Translations under genes and position numbers: made by a program
Notes under the pieces: generated by a model
Database searches by the model: none
What the model saw: only the letters and a program-made list of their open reading frames with translations
What the model was told of the DNA's origin: nothing
Virus record (IMG/VR): IMGVR_UViG_3300025645_000551
Span: 1-21,219 of that record
Source: a virus
Length of the DNA stretch: 21,219 bases
Reading direction: 5' to 3' (one strand)
Shown: piece by piece, positions 5,425 through 13,002 of the stretch
How positions within the stretch are numbered: the first letter of the stretch is position 1
Layout: the number at the start of each line of letters is the position of its first letter

Positions 5425-7055
5425 CGATTGCTAGACTGATGCAACAGGCGGCTGCTGGCTCTGCTGGTGCTGGACCTGAGCCTTCCGGCTGGATCGACCC
5501 TGATTTGGCTAATGCGAGTTACGATAGTGTCAGCTTCAGTGTGGCGGGGCAGGACGGTGTTCCAATGGGGGTATTTTTCAAGCCAGATGGAACGAAGCTA
5601 TATGTCACGGGCGAGGGTTCCGATAGCGTTTATGAGTATGATGCAAGCACCGCTTGGGATGTATCTTCGGCATCGTATGTGCAATCTTTTAGTGTCAGTG
5701 GGCAAGACGCTAGCCCTCAAGGTTTGTTCTTTCACCCCGATGGGACGACGATGTATGTTGTCGGCATTACAAACGACAGCATTTACGAATATGCACTCAG
5801 CACAGCTTGGGACATAAGCACGGCTAGTCTCTCAAACACCCTTGATATTTCGACTGAGGACACTGCTCCAAGAGGGTTGTTTTTTAGTGCTGATGGCAGT
5901 CGTCTGTATGTCGCTGGCGATGCTGGGAATGACATAAAACAATACAGTCTCAGCACTGCTTGGGATACTAGCACAGCGTCTTACGTACAAAACTTTAGCG
6001 TTTCTTCACAAGACGCAAACATCCAAGACGTATTTTTGAGCCCTGATGGGACAAAGATGTTTGTTGTCGGGCTGCAAAACGACTCTGTATATCAGTATTC
6101 TTTGTCAACAGCCTTTGACTTGTCTACTGCGAGTTATGACAGCGTTAGCTTTAGTGTGGCTTCACAAGACGGAGCGCCAACGGCCCTTACGTTTAAGTCA
6201 GACGGTTCTAAAATGTATGCGTTAGGGATAGCCACCGACACCATCTACCAATACTCCACAGCCGCAGCTGCTCCCTCAGAATGGACCGACCCTGATCTGG
6301 CTAATGCGAGTTATGATAGTGTTAGCTTTAGTGTGGCGGGGGAAGAGACTGCTCCAAACGCTATGTTCTTTGGTTCTGTTGGAACTAAACTTTACGTTAC
6401 GGGGTCATCTGGTGATGATGTAAATGAATATGATTTAAGCTCTGCTTGGGATGTTTCGTCTGCTTCGTATGTGCAGAATTTTAGTGTATCTACTCAAGAT
6501 ACAGCCCCAACGGGTTTATTTTTTAAGGATGACGGCTCCAAGATGTATGTTGTTGGTGCATCCGGTGACGCTGTTAACGAATATGATTTGAGTTCCGCTT
6601 GGGACATATCTACTGCATCTTACAGTCAAAACTTTAGTGTATCTGCTCAGGACACAATCCCAAGAGATTTGTTTTTTAAGCCCGATGGACTGGAAATGTA
6701 TATTGTTGGTCTTTCTGGGGTTGACATAAATCAATATACATTAAGCGCCGCTTGGGACATATCTACTGCATCTTACAGTCAAAACTTTAGCGTTTCTGCA
6801 CAGGAGGCAACACCAACTTCTTTGTTTTTATCTCCGAATGGAGACAAGTTATTTTTGTTGGGTATTAGTGGTGATGATGTAAATGAGTATAACCTAAGCA
6901 CGGCTTGGGACATTTCATCTGCATCCTATGTTCAGAATTTTAGTGTATCTGCGCAAGAAACAGCCCCAACAGGTATATTTTTCAAATCGGACGGCTCCAA
7001 GATGTATATCGTTGGCTCTGGCTCAGACACCATCTACCAATACTCAACCGCATAG
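5421..7055 (+). CDS. adhesin-like protein of ten propeller-type repeats in a 5+5 arrangement
   Basis: 544 residues, start ATG 5421 overlapping the previous stop, with GGTGGAG at 5407-5413. Residues 1-23 are a short MTIARLMQQAAAG leader of a kind seen on other marine phage fibre proteins. The rest is ten repeats of about 51 residues with consensus P-x-G-L-F-F-K-P-D-G-(T/S)-K-M-Y-V-V-G ... D-x-(V/I)-x-(E/Q)-Y-x-L-S-(T/S)-A-W-D-(I/V)-S-(T/S)-A-S-Y-x-Q-x-F-S-V-S-x-Q-(D/E). The pattern resembles YVTN/NHL-like beta-propeller blades. The repeats split into two groups of five, each opened by W(I/T)DPDLANASYDSVSFSVAG (residues 24 and 288) and closed by DTIYQYST. No catalytic motif is visible. A receptor-binding or virion surface role is inferred from its fibre neighbours and the chaperone just downstream. 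Confidence 0.78.
   Translation: MTIARLMQQAAAGSAGAGPEPSGWIDPDLANASYDSVSFSVAGQDGVPMGVFFKPDGTKLYVTGEGSDSVYEYDASTAWDVSSASYVQSFSVSGQDASPQGLFFHPDGTTMYVVGITNDSIYEYALSTAWDISTASLSNTLDISTEDTAPRGLFFSADGSRLYVAGDAGNDIKQYSLSTAWDTSTASYVQNFSVSSQDANIQDVFLSPDGTKMFVVGLQNDSVYQYSLSTAFDLSTASYDSVSFSVASQDGAPTALTFKSDGSKMYALGIATDTIYQYSTAAAAPSEWTDPDLANASYDSVSFSVAGEETAPNAMFFGSVGTKLYVTGSSGDDVNEYDLSSAWDVSSASYVQNFSVSTQDTAPTGLFFKDDGSKMYVVGASGDAVNEYDLSSAWDISTASYSQNFSVSAQDTIPRDLFFKPDGLEMYIVGLSGVDINQYTLSAAWDISTASYSQNFSVSAQEATPTSLFLSPNGDKLFLLGISGDDVNEYNLSTAWDISSASYVQNFSVSAQETAPTGIFFKSDGSKMYIVGSGSDTIYQYSTA
5490..6260 (+). repeat. propeller module 1 (repeats 1-5)
   Basis: Runs from the WIDPDLANAS opening to the first DTIYQYST closing, containing five repeats of about 51 residues. 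The corresponding start in module 2 is offset by 792 bases. The opening about 60 bases are strongly conserved between the modules, while the interior has diverged. Confidence 0.75.
6282..7052 (+). repeat. propeller module 2 (repeats 6-10)
   Basis: Runs from WTDPDLANAS to the second DTIYQYSTA. It is noticeably more AT-rich than module 1: hand counts give 22 G/C in 60 bases at 6421-6480 and 24 in 60 at 6781-6840. It therefore may not be a simple recent copy of module 1. Confidence 0.75.
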
Positions 7056-7058
7056 GAG
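7054..7058 (+). promoter_or_regulatory. Shine-Dalgarno for the chaperone-like gene at 7064
   Basis: AGGAG at 7054-7058 overlaps the TAG stop of the preceding gene and lies five bases before ATG 7064. Confidence 0.7.
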
Positions 7059-7063
7059 ATACC

Positions 7064-7537
7064 ATGCTACTCGTAAAAACATCAAACGGACAGGTAGAGC
7101 AATTCCCTTACACGCTCGGAGACCTTCGCCGTAACAACCCGCAGACCAGCTTCCCGAAGAAGATCGGTGATGCAATCCTCGCCAGTTACGGCATTTACCA
7201 TGTGATGCCTGAGGCCCAACCTGAGTACGATAATCTTGTACAAAGTCTTGTGCGTGACCCTGAACCTCACAACAACGAGACAGCGGTAAACGAGGACACA
7301 GGCGAGACTTACAAGACTGGTCGCTGGGTGATTGGCTACACTGTTGAGAGCAAGCCGCAAGATCAGGCAGAAGATGCTGTCCGCAACAAGCGTGACCGCC
7401 TACTGCAACAAACCGACTGGATGGCCCTAAGCGACAACACGATGACACCAGCTTGGGCATCGTATCGCCAATCGCTTCGTGATATAACTGCGCAAGAAGG
7501 CTTCCCATATAACGTGATCTGGCCCACTAAACCGTAG
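7064..7537 (+). CDS. phage tail (fibre) assembly chaperone-like protein
   Basis: 157 residues with a clear AGGAG five bases before the ATG. The C-terminal third reads RNKRDRLLQQTDWMALSDNT, then PAWASYRQSLRDITAQ and GFPYNVIWPTKP. This is the signature I know from the phage tail assembly chaperone family (Phage_tail_APC, Pfam PF16778): xKRDxLLxxTDW ... WxxYRQxLRDI ... FPxxVxWP. The N-terminal part (FPYTLGDLRRNNPQTSFPKK ... YGIYHV) matches a module often placed before it. Such proteins help fold or trimerise the fibre encoded next to them. Here it follows the propeller protein and two fibres and precedes the repeat protein, so any of these may be the client. It should be cytoplasmic and absent from the mature virion. 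Confidence 0.85.
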   Translation: MLLVKTSNGQVEQFPYTLGDLRRNNPQTSFPKKIGDAILASYGIYHVMPEAQPEYDNLVQSLVRDPEPHNNETAVNEDTGETYKTGRWVIGYTVESKPQDQAEDAVRNKRDRLLQQTDWMALSDNTMTPAWASYRQSLRDITAQEGFPYNVIWPTKP

Positions 7538-7540
7538 GAG
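7536..7540 (+). promoter_or_regulatory. Shine-Dalgarno for the repeat protein at 7547
   Basis: AGGAG at 7536-7540 directly follows the chaperone stop codon and lies six bases before ATG 7547. Confidence 0.7.
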
Positions 7541-7546
7541 TAACCC

Positions 7547-9751
7547 ATGCTAGGATTTTCCCCTCTCGCCTCCGCTCCGTTAGGTGATGATGGGGTTGAG
7601 GCCAGTGTAAGCGTTAGCGTCCCAATCACCGGTCTCTCGGCTACTGGGCAGGTGGGGTCTGTCGCTGCCACGGGTACTGAAAATGTGGACGTCGCCCTTA
7701 CAGGCGTAACGGCCACCGGCCAAGTCGGTGCGGTAACGGTCACGGCAGATGTAGTCGCCCTCTTGACCGGCGTAACGGCCACCGGAAGCGTAGGCTCTGT
7801 CGTTGTTGCAGCTGACGCCGTTGCCGTTCTTACCGGAACCACTGCCACGGGCGGGGTTGGCACTGTTCAGGTTGCGGTAGACGTTGTTGCCGAGACCGTC
7901 GGAGCAGCTGCCACCGGCCAAGTCGGCGTTGTGGATGCGGACCCCGACGCCGCTGTTACCGGCGTCGCAGGCACCGGCCAAGTTGGCACCGTCACGGCGG
8001 AAACTGCGGGCAATGTTACAGTGGGTGTCACGGGTGCGGCGGCCATCGGGCAATCCGGTGCAGCCTCTGTCGCAGCAAACGCCGCTGTTGCCCTCACGGC
8101 CGCGGCAGGTGTGGGCTTTGCCGGTGCGGTTGTAGCCATTGCAGCGGCAGATGCCCCCCTTACCGGCGTCGTCGCGACGGGCCAAGTAGGTGCCGTGCTT
8201 GCACGCGGGTCCAGCGTTACGCCGCTTACCGGAGTAAGCGCTAATGGCGCGGTGGGTATTGCTTCGGCGATCGCAGATGTCTCAATCAACGCGATTGGTT
8301 CTTCTTCCGCGGGCCAAATTGGCACCGTTGTTATCGAAGCTAATGCCGCTGTAGGCCTTACGGGTGTATCTGCGGGTGGCGAGGTTGGCATAGCCGACGC
8401 AGACCCTGACGCAAACGTCACAGGCGTCGCAGCCTCCGGCCAAGTCGGCACTCTTGCGGTTGCCGCTGACGCAACGGCAGACGCCGTCGGCGTCAGCGCA
8501 AACGGTCAGGCGGGCACCGTTGTTATCGAAGCTAATGCAACTACAGTTGCCACAGGTGTCTCAGCTACGGGTCAAGTCGGCGATTTAATTATCCCCAACG
8601 TCGATGTGTCCGTCACAGGCGTGACTGCAAACGGCCAGATCGGCGAACTCCTATTCCCAGACGTAGATGTCCGGATCACGGGCGTCGCTGCCTCCGGCCA
8701 AGTTGGCACTCTTGCTGTCGTAGCTGATGCCAACGCCGTCGCGGTGGGCGTCGCAGCCTCCGGCCAAGTTGGCACCGTTGCTGTCGTAGCGGCCGCGACT
8801 GCCGCTGCCACGGGCGTTGAGGCCACGGGCGAAGTTGGCATAGCCGACGCAGACCCCGACGCTGCTGTCACGGGCGTCGCTGCCACAGGTGGTGTCGGCA
8901 CTCTTGCTGTCGTAGCTGACGCTAACGATGTCGTCACAGGCGTCGCAGCCATAGGCGAGGTTGGCATAGCCGATGCAGACCCCGACGCTTCTGTCACAGG
9001 CGTCACCGCCACAGGTGGTGTCGGTAGTCTTGCTGTCGCAGCTGATGCCAACGATGTCGTCACAGGCGTCGCAGCCATAGGCGAAGTGGGCACTCTTGCT
9101 GTCGTAGCTGATGCCAACGCCGTCATCACAGGCGTTGCGGCACCGGGTGAAGCTGGGGTAGTGGTGGCACTTCCGTCTATCGAGGCGCCGGTATCAGGAC
9201 TCTCTGCCACAGGAGGCACAGGGTCCGTTGACCTTACGGGCACAGCGAACACAACACTGGTCGGCGTGGCATCCACGGGGCAGGTCAACAATGTCGTAGC
9301 CTTTGCTTCTGTCATCGCGGTCGCTACAGGCTCCGAGTCCGCGGGTAGTGTTGGTGCAGTAACCGCAACGGGCGCAGCGGTCGGTTTAACGACGGGCGTG
9401 GAAGCCACAGGCCAGCCGGGTGACGTCACTGTCACCGGCACCGCGACAATTATTCCGATCGGCGTTTCAGCCACGGGCGAAGCGGGCACGGCGCAGGGCC
9501 TCCCCTCCATCGAGGTTCCCGTCACGGGCGTCTCTACCACTGGAGCGGTCGGCACTGCGCAGGCTGCTGCTGGCGCAATCGTCCTTATCGCCGGCGTCTC
9601 TGCCGCCGGCCGCACAGGCCAAGTTATCATGTGGGGGCCGATAAAGCCCGACCCCGGCAATGTATGGACGGATGTTGAACCCTCTGATATAACAGACTGG
9701 ACCGGGGTGAACCCCGACGCCGGAACCATCTGGACTCCAGTCGCAGCGTAA
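7547..9751 (+). CDS. large repetitive virion/tail fibre-like protein (about 31 short repeats)
   Basis: 734 residues. A short leader (MLGFSPLASAPLGDDG) is followed by about 31 repeats of 20-24 residues with consensus (V/L)-T-G-V-(A/S/T)-A-(T/S)-G-(Q/E/G)-V-G-(T/S/A)-(L/V)-x-V-x-A-(D/N)-A-x-x. The protein is almost purely Ala, Gly, Val and Thr with no Cys. The C-terminal 45 residues differ, with three Trp-containing short units (VWTDVEPSD, DWTGVNPDAG, IWTPVAA) typical of the ends of such marine phage proteins. The repeat length and alternating hydrophobic pattern fit an extended beta-solenoid or beta-rich fibre. Repeats 5, 12, 19 and 21 carry a DADPDA loop. The function is probably structural, an adhesive or stalk protein, inferred from position between the fibre chaperone and another fibre. 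Near-identical DNA at 8867-9124 indicates recent expansion. Confidence 0.78.
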   Translation: MLGFSPLASAPLGDDGVEASVSVSVPITGLSATGQVGSVAATGTENVDVALTGVTATGQVGAVTVTADVVALLTGVTATGSVGSVVVAADAVAVLTGTTATGGVGTVQVAVDVVAETVGAAATGQVGVVDADPDAAVTGVAGTGQVGTVTAETAGNVTVGVTGAAAIGQSGAASVAANAAVALTAAAGVGFAGAVVAIAAADAPLTGVVATGQVGAVLARGSSVTPLTGVSANGAVGIASAIADVSINAIGSSSAGQIGTVVIEANAAVGLTGVSAGGEVGIADADPDANVTGVAASGQVGTLAVAADATADAVGVSANGQAGTVVIEANATTVATGVSATGQVGDLIIPNVDVSVTGVTANGQIGELLFPDVDVRITGVAASGQVGTLAVVADANAVAVGVAASGQVGTVAVVAAATAAATGVEATGEVGIADADPDAAVTGVAATGGVGTLAVVADANDVVTGVAAIGEVGIADADPDASVTGVTATGGVGSLAVAADANDVVTGVAAIGEVGTLAVVADANAVITGVAAPGEAGVVVALPSIEAPVSGLSATGGTGSVDLTGTANTTLVGVASTGQVNNVVAFASVIAVATGSESAGSVGAVTATGAAVGLTTGVEATGQPGDVTVTGTATIIPIGVSATGEAGTAQGLPSIEVPVTGVSTTGAVGTAQAAAGAIVLIAGVSAAGRTGQVIMWGPIKPDPGNVWTDVEPSDITDWTGVNPDAGTIWTPVAA
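8867..9124 (+). repeat. near-identical tandem duplication inside the repeat protein
   Basis: Two consecutive higher-order units, 8867-8992 (42 codons) and 8993-9124 (44 codons), each made of a VTGVxATGGVG repeat plus a VTGVAAIGEVG repeat. Much of the DNA is identical, for example a stretch around 8927-8960 against 9053-9086. They are the least diverged copies in the gene. Confidence 0.8.
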
Positions 9752-9754
9752 GGA
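9750..9754 (+). promoter_or_regulatory. Shine-Dalgarno for the fibre gene at 9761
   Basis: AAGGA at 9750-9754 overlaps the TAA stop of the repeat protein and lies six bases before ATG 9761. Confidence 0.55.
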
Positions 9755-9760
9755 CGAATC

Positions 9761-11125
9761 ATGCCAAGTACATTCACGAACAACGGCGGGATCGAGCTGC
9801 CGGCCGACGGCGAGAAAGACGGCGTCTGGGGTGACGTGGTCAACCTCAACATGCAGATTGTCGACCGCCTGACCAACGGCGTCGGCGCTGTGTCTCTGAC
9901 CGGAACCACGCACGATCTCATTACGGCCAACGGTGTTTTGTCCGATGGCCAGTATGCGCTCGTTGTTTTCGGTGGGTCTCCCTCGGGCACAAACACGGTC
10001 ACGATCTCTCCGAACGACGCCGAGAAAGTATACTTCATTCGCAACGCGACGGCCCAGAGCGTCATCATGAGCCAAGGGTCGGGCGGCAACGTCACGATCC
10101 CTGCGGGCGCGGGCGCTATCGTCTACGCCAACGGCGCAGGCATCGGTGCAGCGGTCGCAGACCTGACGGCTACGTTTGTTCCTGATCTGATTTTGGCCGG
10201 CGTGACCGCGTCAGCGGCTGAACTGAACTCGCTGGCTGGGGCCACACTCGCAGTAAACGAGGTGGCTGCCACAGCGGCAGAGCTAAACTTGCTCGTCAAT
10301 GCAACGCTCGACTTGGGCGACGTCACTGCTACGGCAGATGAGATCAACATCTTGGACGGCGCCACACTGAGCACCGCGGATCTGAACATCCTCGATGGTG
10401 CCATGGTATCCACCGCCGAGGTCAACCGCTCGGTTGGCGTCACGTCCCCGATCCAAACGCAGATCGACAGTAAAGCACCCATTGCATCTCCGGCCTTTAC
10501 CGGGGACGTTACCCTAAGTGATACGGCCCCTGAGTTTGTGCTGGTTGATACCAATGGGAGTTCCGGCCTTAGTCAGACAGCGATAGTCCAGAACGGCGAC
10601 CAGCTGCAGTTCGAAACCCGCAACAGCGCGGGTGTGTTTGTTGGCCGGGATTATGTCATTGAAAAAGCGTCCAGTGGGGCCGACAACCATATCTTCTACC
10701 TCAACAACACAGAGCGTTTCCGCATTACCACCACGGGCGCTATTGGCTTGAACGGTGAAAACTACGGTTCCTCGGGGCAAGTATTGACCTCGAGTGGGAT
10801 CGCCGCAACACCATCATGGCAGTCAGTGACAACTCCGGCGGCGTTTGGGCGAATCAACACCAATAACAGCACGAGTGCGAGCTACAACATAGCAAGCGCC
10901 GATTGGTATGGAACAGGAAAATGTCGCGTAACCTTTACGACCAGTCTAGGTACTAGCTCTTATGTAGCAACAGTGTCGCTAAACAATACCTCCGCAGGGG
11001 CGCCGCTGATCGTGTGGGCCTACCCGAGCATAACGGCGGGGGGCTCATTCGTTGACGTGTACGTAAAAAACACGGGCGGCGCACCCGTAACCGCAGCATT
11101 CCAGATCGTTTGTTTTAAGCCGTAA
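9761..11125 (+). CDS. phage tail fibre protein
   Basis: 454 residues. Residues 1-130 form the base module I recognise in many marine phage fibres: TNNGGIELPADGEKDGVWGD, VNLNMQIVDR and a beta-rich part with a VTIPAGAGAIVY turn. Residues about 145-225 are coiled-coil-like repeats of the (V/S)TASAAELNxLxGATL and TADEINILDGATL type, followed by IQTQIDSKAPIASPAFTGDV, a common fibre shaft motif. Residues about 250-330 are a beta domain (FVLVDTNGSSG ... HIFYLNNTERFRITTTGAIG). The GSSGQVLTSSG motif near residue 336 precedes a C-terminal domain of about 100 residues, probably the receptor-binding tip. A trimeric fibre is expected from these motifs. It returns to the GC-rich codon use of the neck genes. 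Confidence 0.82.
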   Translation: MPSTFTNNGGIELPADGEKDGVWGDVVNLNMQIVDRLTNGVGAVSLTGTTHDLITANGVLSDGQYALVVFGGSPSGTNTVTISPNDAEKVYFIRNATAQSVIMSQGSGGNVTIPAGAGAIVYANGAGIGAAVADLTATFVPDLILAGVTASAAELNSLAGATLAVNEVAATAAELNLLVNATLDLGDVTATADEINILDGATLSTADLNILDGAMVSTAEVNRSVGVTSPIQTQIDSKAPIASPAFTGDVTLSDTAPEFVLVDTNGSSGLSQTAIVQNGDQLQFETRNSAGVFVGRDYVIEKASSGADNHIFYLNNTERFRITTTGAIGLNGENYGSSGQVLTSSGIAATPSWQSVTTPAAFGRINTNNSTSASYNIASADWYGTGKCRVTFTTSLGTSSYVATVSLNNTSAGAPLIVWAYPSITAGGSFVDVYVKNTGGAPVTAAFQIVCFKP

Positions 11126-11139
11126 ACCGGAGTAACTAA

Positions 11140-12999
11140 ATGACTCTCACCCCACTCAGGTTTAAGCCCGGCATCAATCGCGAGATCACTCCGTTCGCGA
11201 ACGAGGGCGGCTGGGTGGACGGCGACAAGATCCGCTTCCGCGAAGCGTTTCCTGAAACCATCGGCGGGTGGTCGAGTTTTAATAGCCAGACGTTCCTCGG
11301 TACGGCGCGCTCCTTGCACCCTTGGGTGACGCTCACAGGCAAACAACTGCTGAGCCTCGGGACAAACCTGAAATACTACATCGCCGAGGGCGGGCAGCCC
11401 CTAGATATCACGCCAATCCGGCTGACGACCGCTGCAGGTGCGACGACCTTTGCCGCCACGACGGGGTCCACGACGATCGTGGTGTCCCACACGCTGCACG
11501 GGGCACGTCTTAACGCATTTATCACGTTCTCAGATGCAGCTAGTCTTGGTGGCGATATTACCGCCGATATCCTGAACGCCGAGCACCAGATCACACGTGT
11601 TATAGATACGAACTCGTATGAGATCGACGTGGGCGTTGCAGCCACGGCCTCCGACACAGGCGACGGCGGCACCCTGACGGTTGCGGCGTACCAGATCAAC
11701 CCGGGCCTCGACACAGTGACGTTCGGTACCGGCTGGGGGACTGGTCCATGGTCGCGCGGCACATGGGGTTCGAGCTCAGACACCTCGGTGACGACGGGGC
11801 AGCTACGCATCTGGTCGCAGGATAACTTCGGCGAGAACTTAATCTTCTGCGCGCGGGACGGTGGTATCTTTTACTGGGACGCCTCGCTGGGCACTTCGTC
11901 CCGTGGCGTGAACATCGTGGACCTCGAGGGGTCACAAGCTGCGCCTACGGTCGCGCGACGCGTTCTCGTCTCCGAACGCGACCGGCACACTATTGCCTTC
12001 GGGTGCGATCCCGAGTTCGACCCCGGAGTGCAGGACCCGCTGGTCATCCGCTTCTCGGACCAAGAGAACGTGCTGGAGTGGCGTGCGCGGGAAACGACGA
12101 CAGCGGGCGAGCTGCGCATCGGCACAGGCAGTGGCATCGTCACGGCCGTGCAGACCAAGCAGCAGATCCTCGTGCTGACTGATATCTCTGCCCACACCAT
12201 GCAGTTTATCGGCGCGCCGTTTACCTTTGGCTTGAGCGAAGTATCGACCAACGTGTCGATTGCCGGGCCAAACGCTGCGGTAGCTGCTGGCGACAATGTG
12301 TTCTGGATGGGCAAGGGCGAGTTCTACGCCTACGCTGGCCAAGTGCAGCAGATGGACTGCCTCGTCAAAGACTACGTATTCTCCGACATCAACCTCGCGC
12401 AGATCGGCAAAGTGGCAGCAGGCCACAACGCTGCGTTCTCTGAAATCTGGTGGTTCTACCCTTCAGCAGCAAGCACCGAAAACGACCGGTATGTGGTCTA
12501 CAACTACGCCCAGAACGTCTGGTACTACGGCACCATGGCGCGCACAGCGTGGATTGATCGCGGCACCTACGCGTATCCTCTGGCTACATGCCCGACAGGC
12601 TGCATCTTCTACCATGAGTTCGGCCTCAATGATGGCAGTATTAACCCCCCGATCGCCATCAACGCATTTATAGAGTCGAGTGCTGTCGACATCGCCGAGG
12701 GCGATCAGTTCATGTTTGCCAGCCGGTTATTGCCAGATATCACTTTCCGTAACTCGACGGGTACGCCACTGGCGACGTTCACGCTCAAGGCCAAGAACTT
12801 CCCGGGCGGAGCGCTTTTCGGAGATGATGCTACGACAACTGTACGCGCGGCCACGGTGCCAGTAGAGCAGTTCACGACGCAGACGTTTGTCCGCATCCGC
12901 GGGCGGGCTATGGCGTTGCGGGTTGAGTCGGACCAAACAAATACGGCTTGGCGCCTCGGCGTGCCGCGACTCGACATCCGCACCGATGGTCGGAGGTAG
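11140..12999 (+). CDS. tail nozzle / stabilisation-like protein
   Basis: 619 residues. The N-terminus has LRFKPGINREITPFANEGGW, then VDGDKIRFREAFPETIGGWS. I associate this pattern with podoviral tail proteins related in position and size to P22 gp10 or T7 gp12, the beta-propeller-like nozzle closing the tail stub. Residues about 110-180 (SHTLHGARLNAFITFSDA ... NAEHQITRVIDTNSYEIDV) look like a small inserted beta domain found in many phage proteins. From about 190 the pattern is propeller-like (RLWSQDNFGENLIFCARDGG, FYWDASLG, FGCDPEFDPGVQDPLVIRFS, VLTDISAHTMQF, FWMGKGEFYAYAGQVQQMDC, EIWWFYPSA). The gene has a weak GGAG before ATG 11140. The nozzle role is inferred from family resemblance and from the adaptor genes upstream. 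Confidence 0.72.
   Translation: MTLTPLRFKPGINREITPFANEGGWVDGDKIRFREAFPETIGGWSSFNSQTFLGTARSLHPWVTLTGKQLLSLGTNLKYYIAEGGQPLDITPIRLTTAAGATTFAATTGSTTIVVSHTLHGARLNAFITFSDAASLGGDITADILNAEHQITRVIDTNSYEIDVGVAATASDTGDGGTLTVAAYQINPGLDTVTFGTGWGTGPWSRGTWGSSSDTSVTTGQLRIWSQDNFGENLIFCARDGGIFYWDASLGTSSRGVNIVDLEGSQAAPTVARRVLVSERDRHTIAFGCDPEFDPGVQDPLVIRFSDQENVLEWRARETTTAGELRIGTGSGIVTAVQTKQQILVLTDISAHTMQFIGAPFTFGLSEVSTNVSIAGPNAAVAAGDNVFWMGKGEFYAYAGQVQQMDCLVKDYVFSDINLAQIGKVAAGHNAAFSEIWWFYPSAASTENDRYVVYNYAQNVWYYGTMARTAWIDRGTYAYPLATCPTGCIFYHEFGLNDGSINPPIAINAFIESSAVDIAEGDQFMFASRLLPDITFRNSTGTPLATFTLKAKNFPGGALFGDDATTTVRAATVPVEQFTTQTFVRIRGRAMALRVESDQTNTAWRLGVPRLDIRTDGRR
12992..12997 (+). promoter_or_regulatory. Shine-Dalgarno for the gene at 13003
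   Basis: GGAGGT at 12992-12997, overlapping the preceding stop region, five bases before ATG 13003. Confidence 0.7.
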
Positions 13000-13002
13000 A
13001 CT

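Noticed and set aside
6721-6740. TTGACA followed by TATACA inside the propeller gene
   Set aside because: The spacer is only eight bases and the region is AT-rich coding sequence.
7600-9640. Short repeats suggestive of a CRISPR array or satellite DNA
   Set aside because: Repeat length varies in multiples of three, units are adjacent without unique spacers, and the whole stretch is one open frame, so it is a coding repeat.
8572-10095. 507-codon open frame on the minus strand
   Set aside because: It lies antisense to the repeat protein and the next fibre. Its Thr/Pro/Val-rich repetition is the mirror of the repeat codons, and the + strand proteins have recognisable modules and ribosome binding sites.
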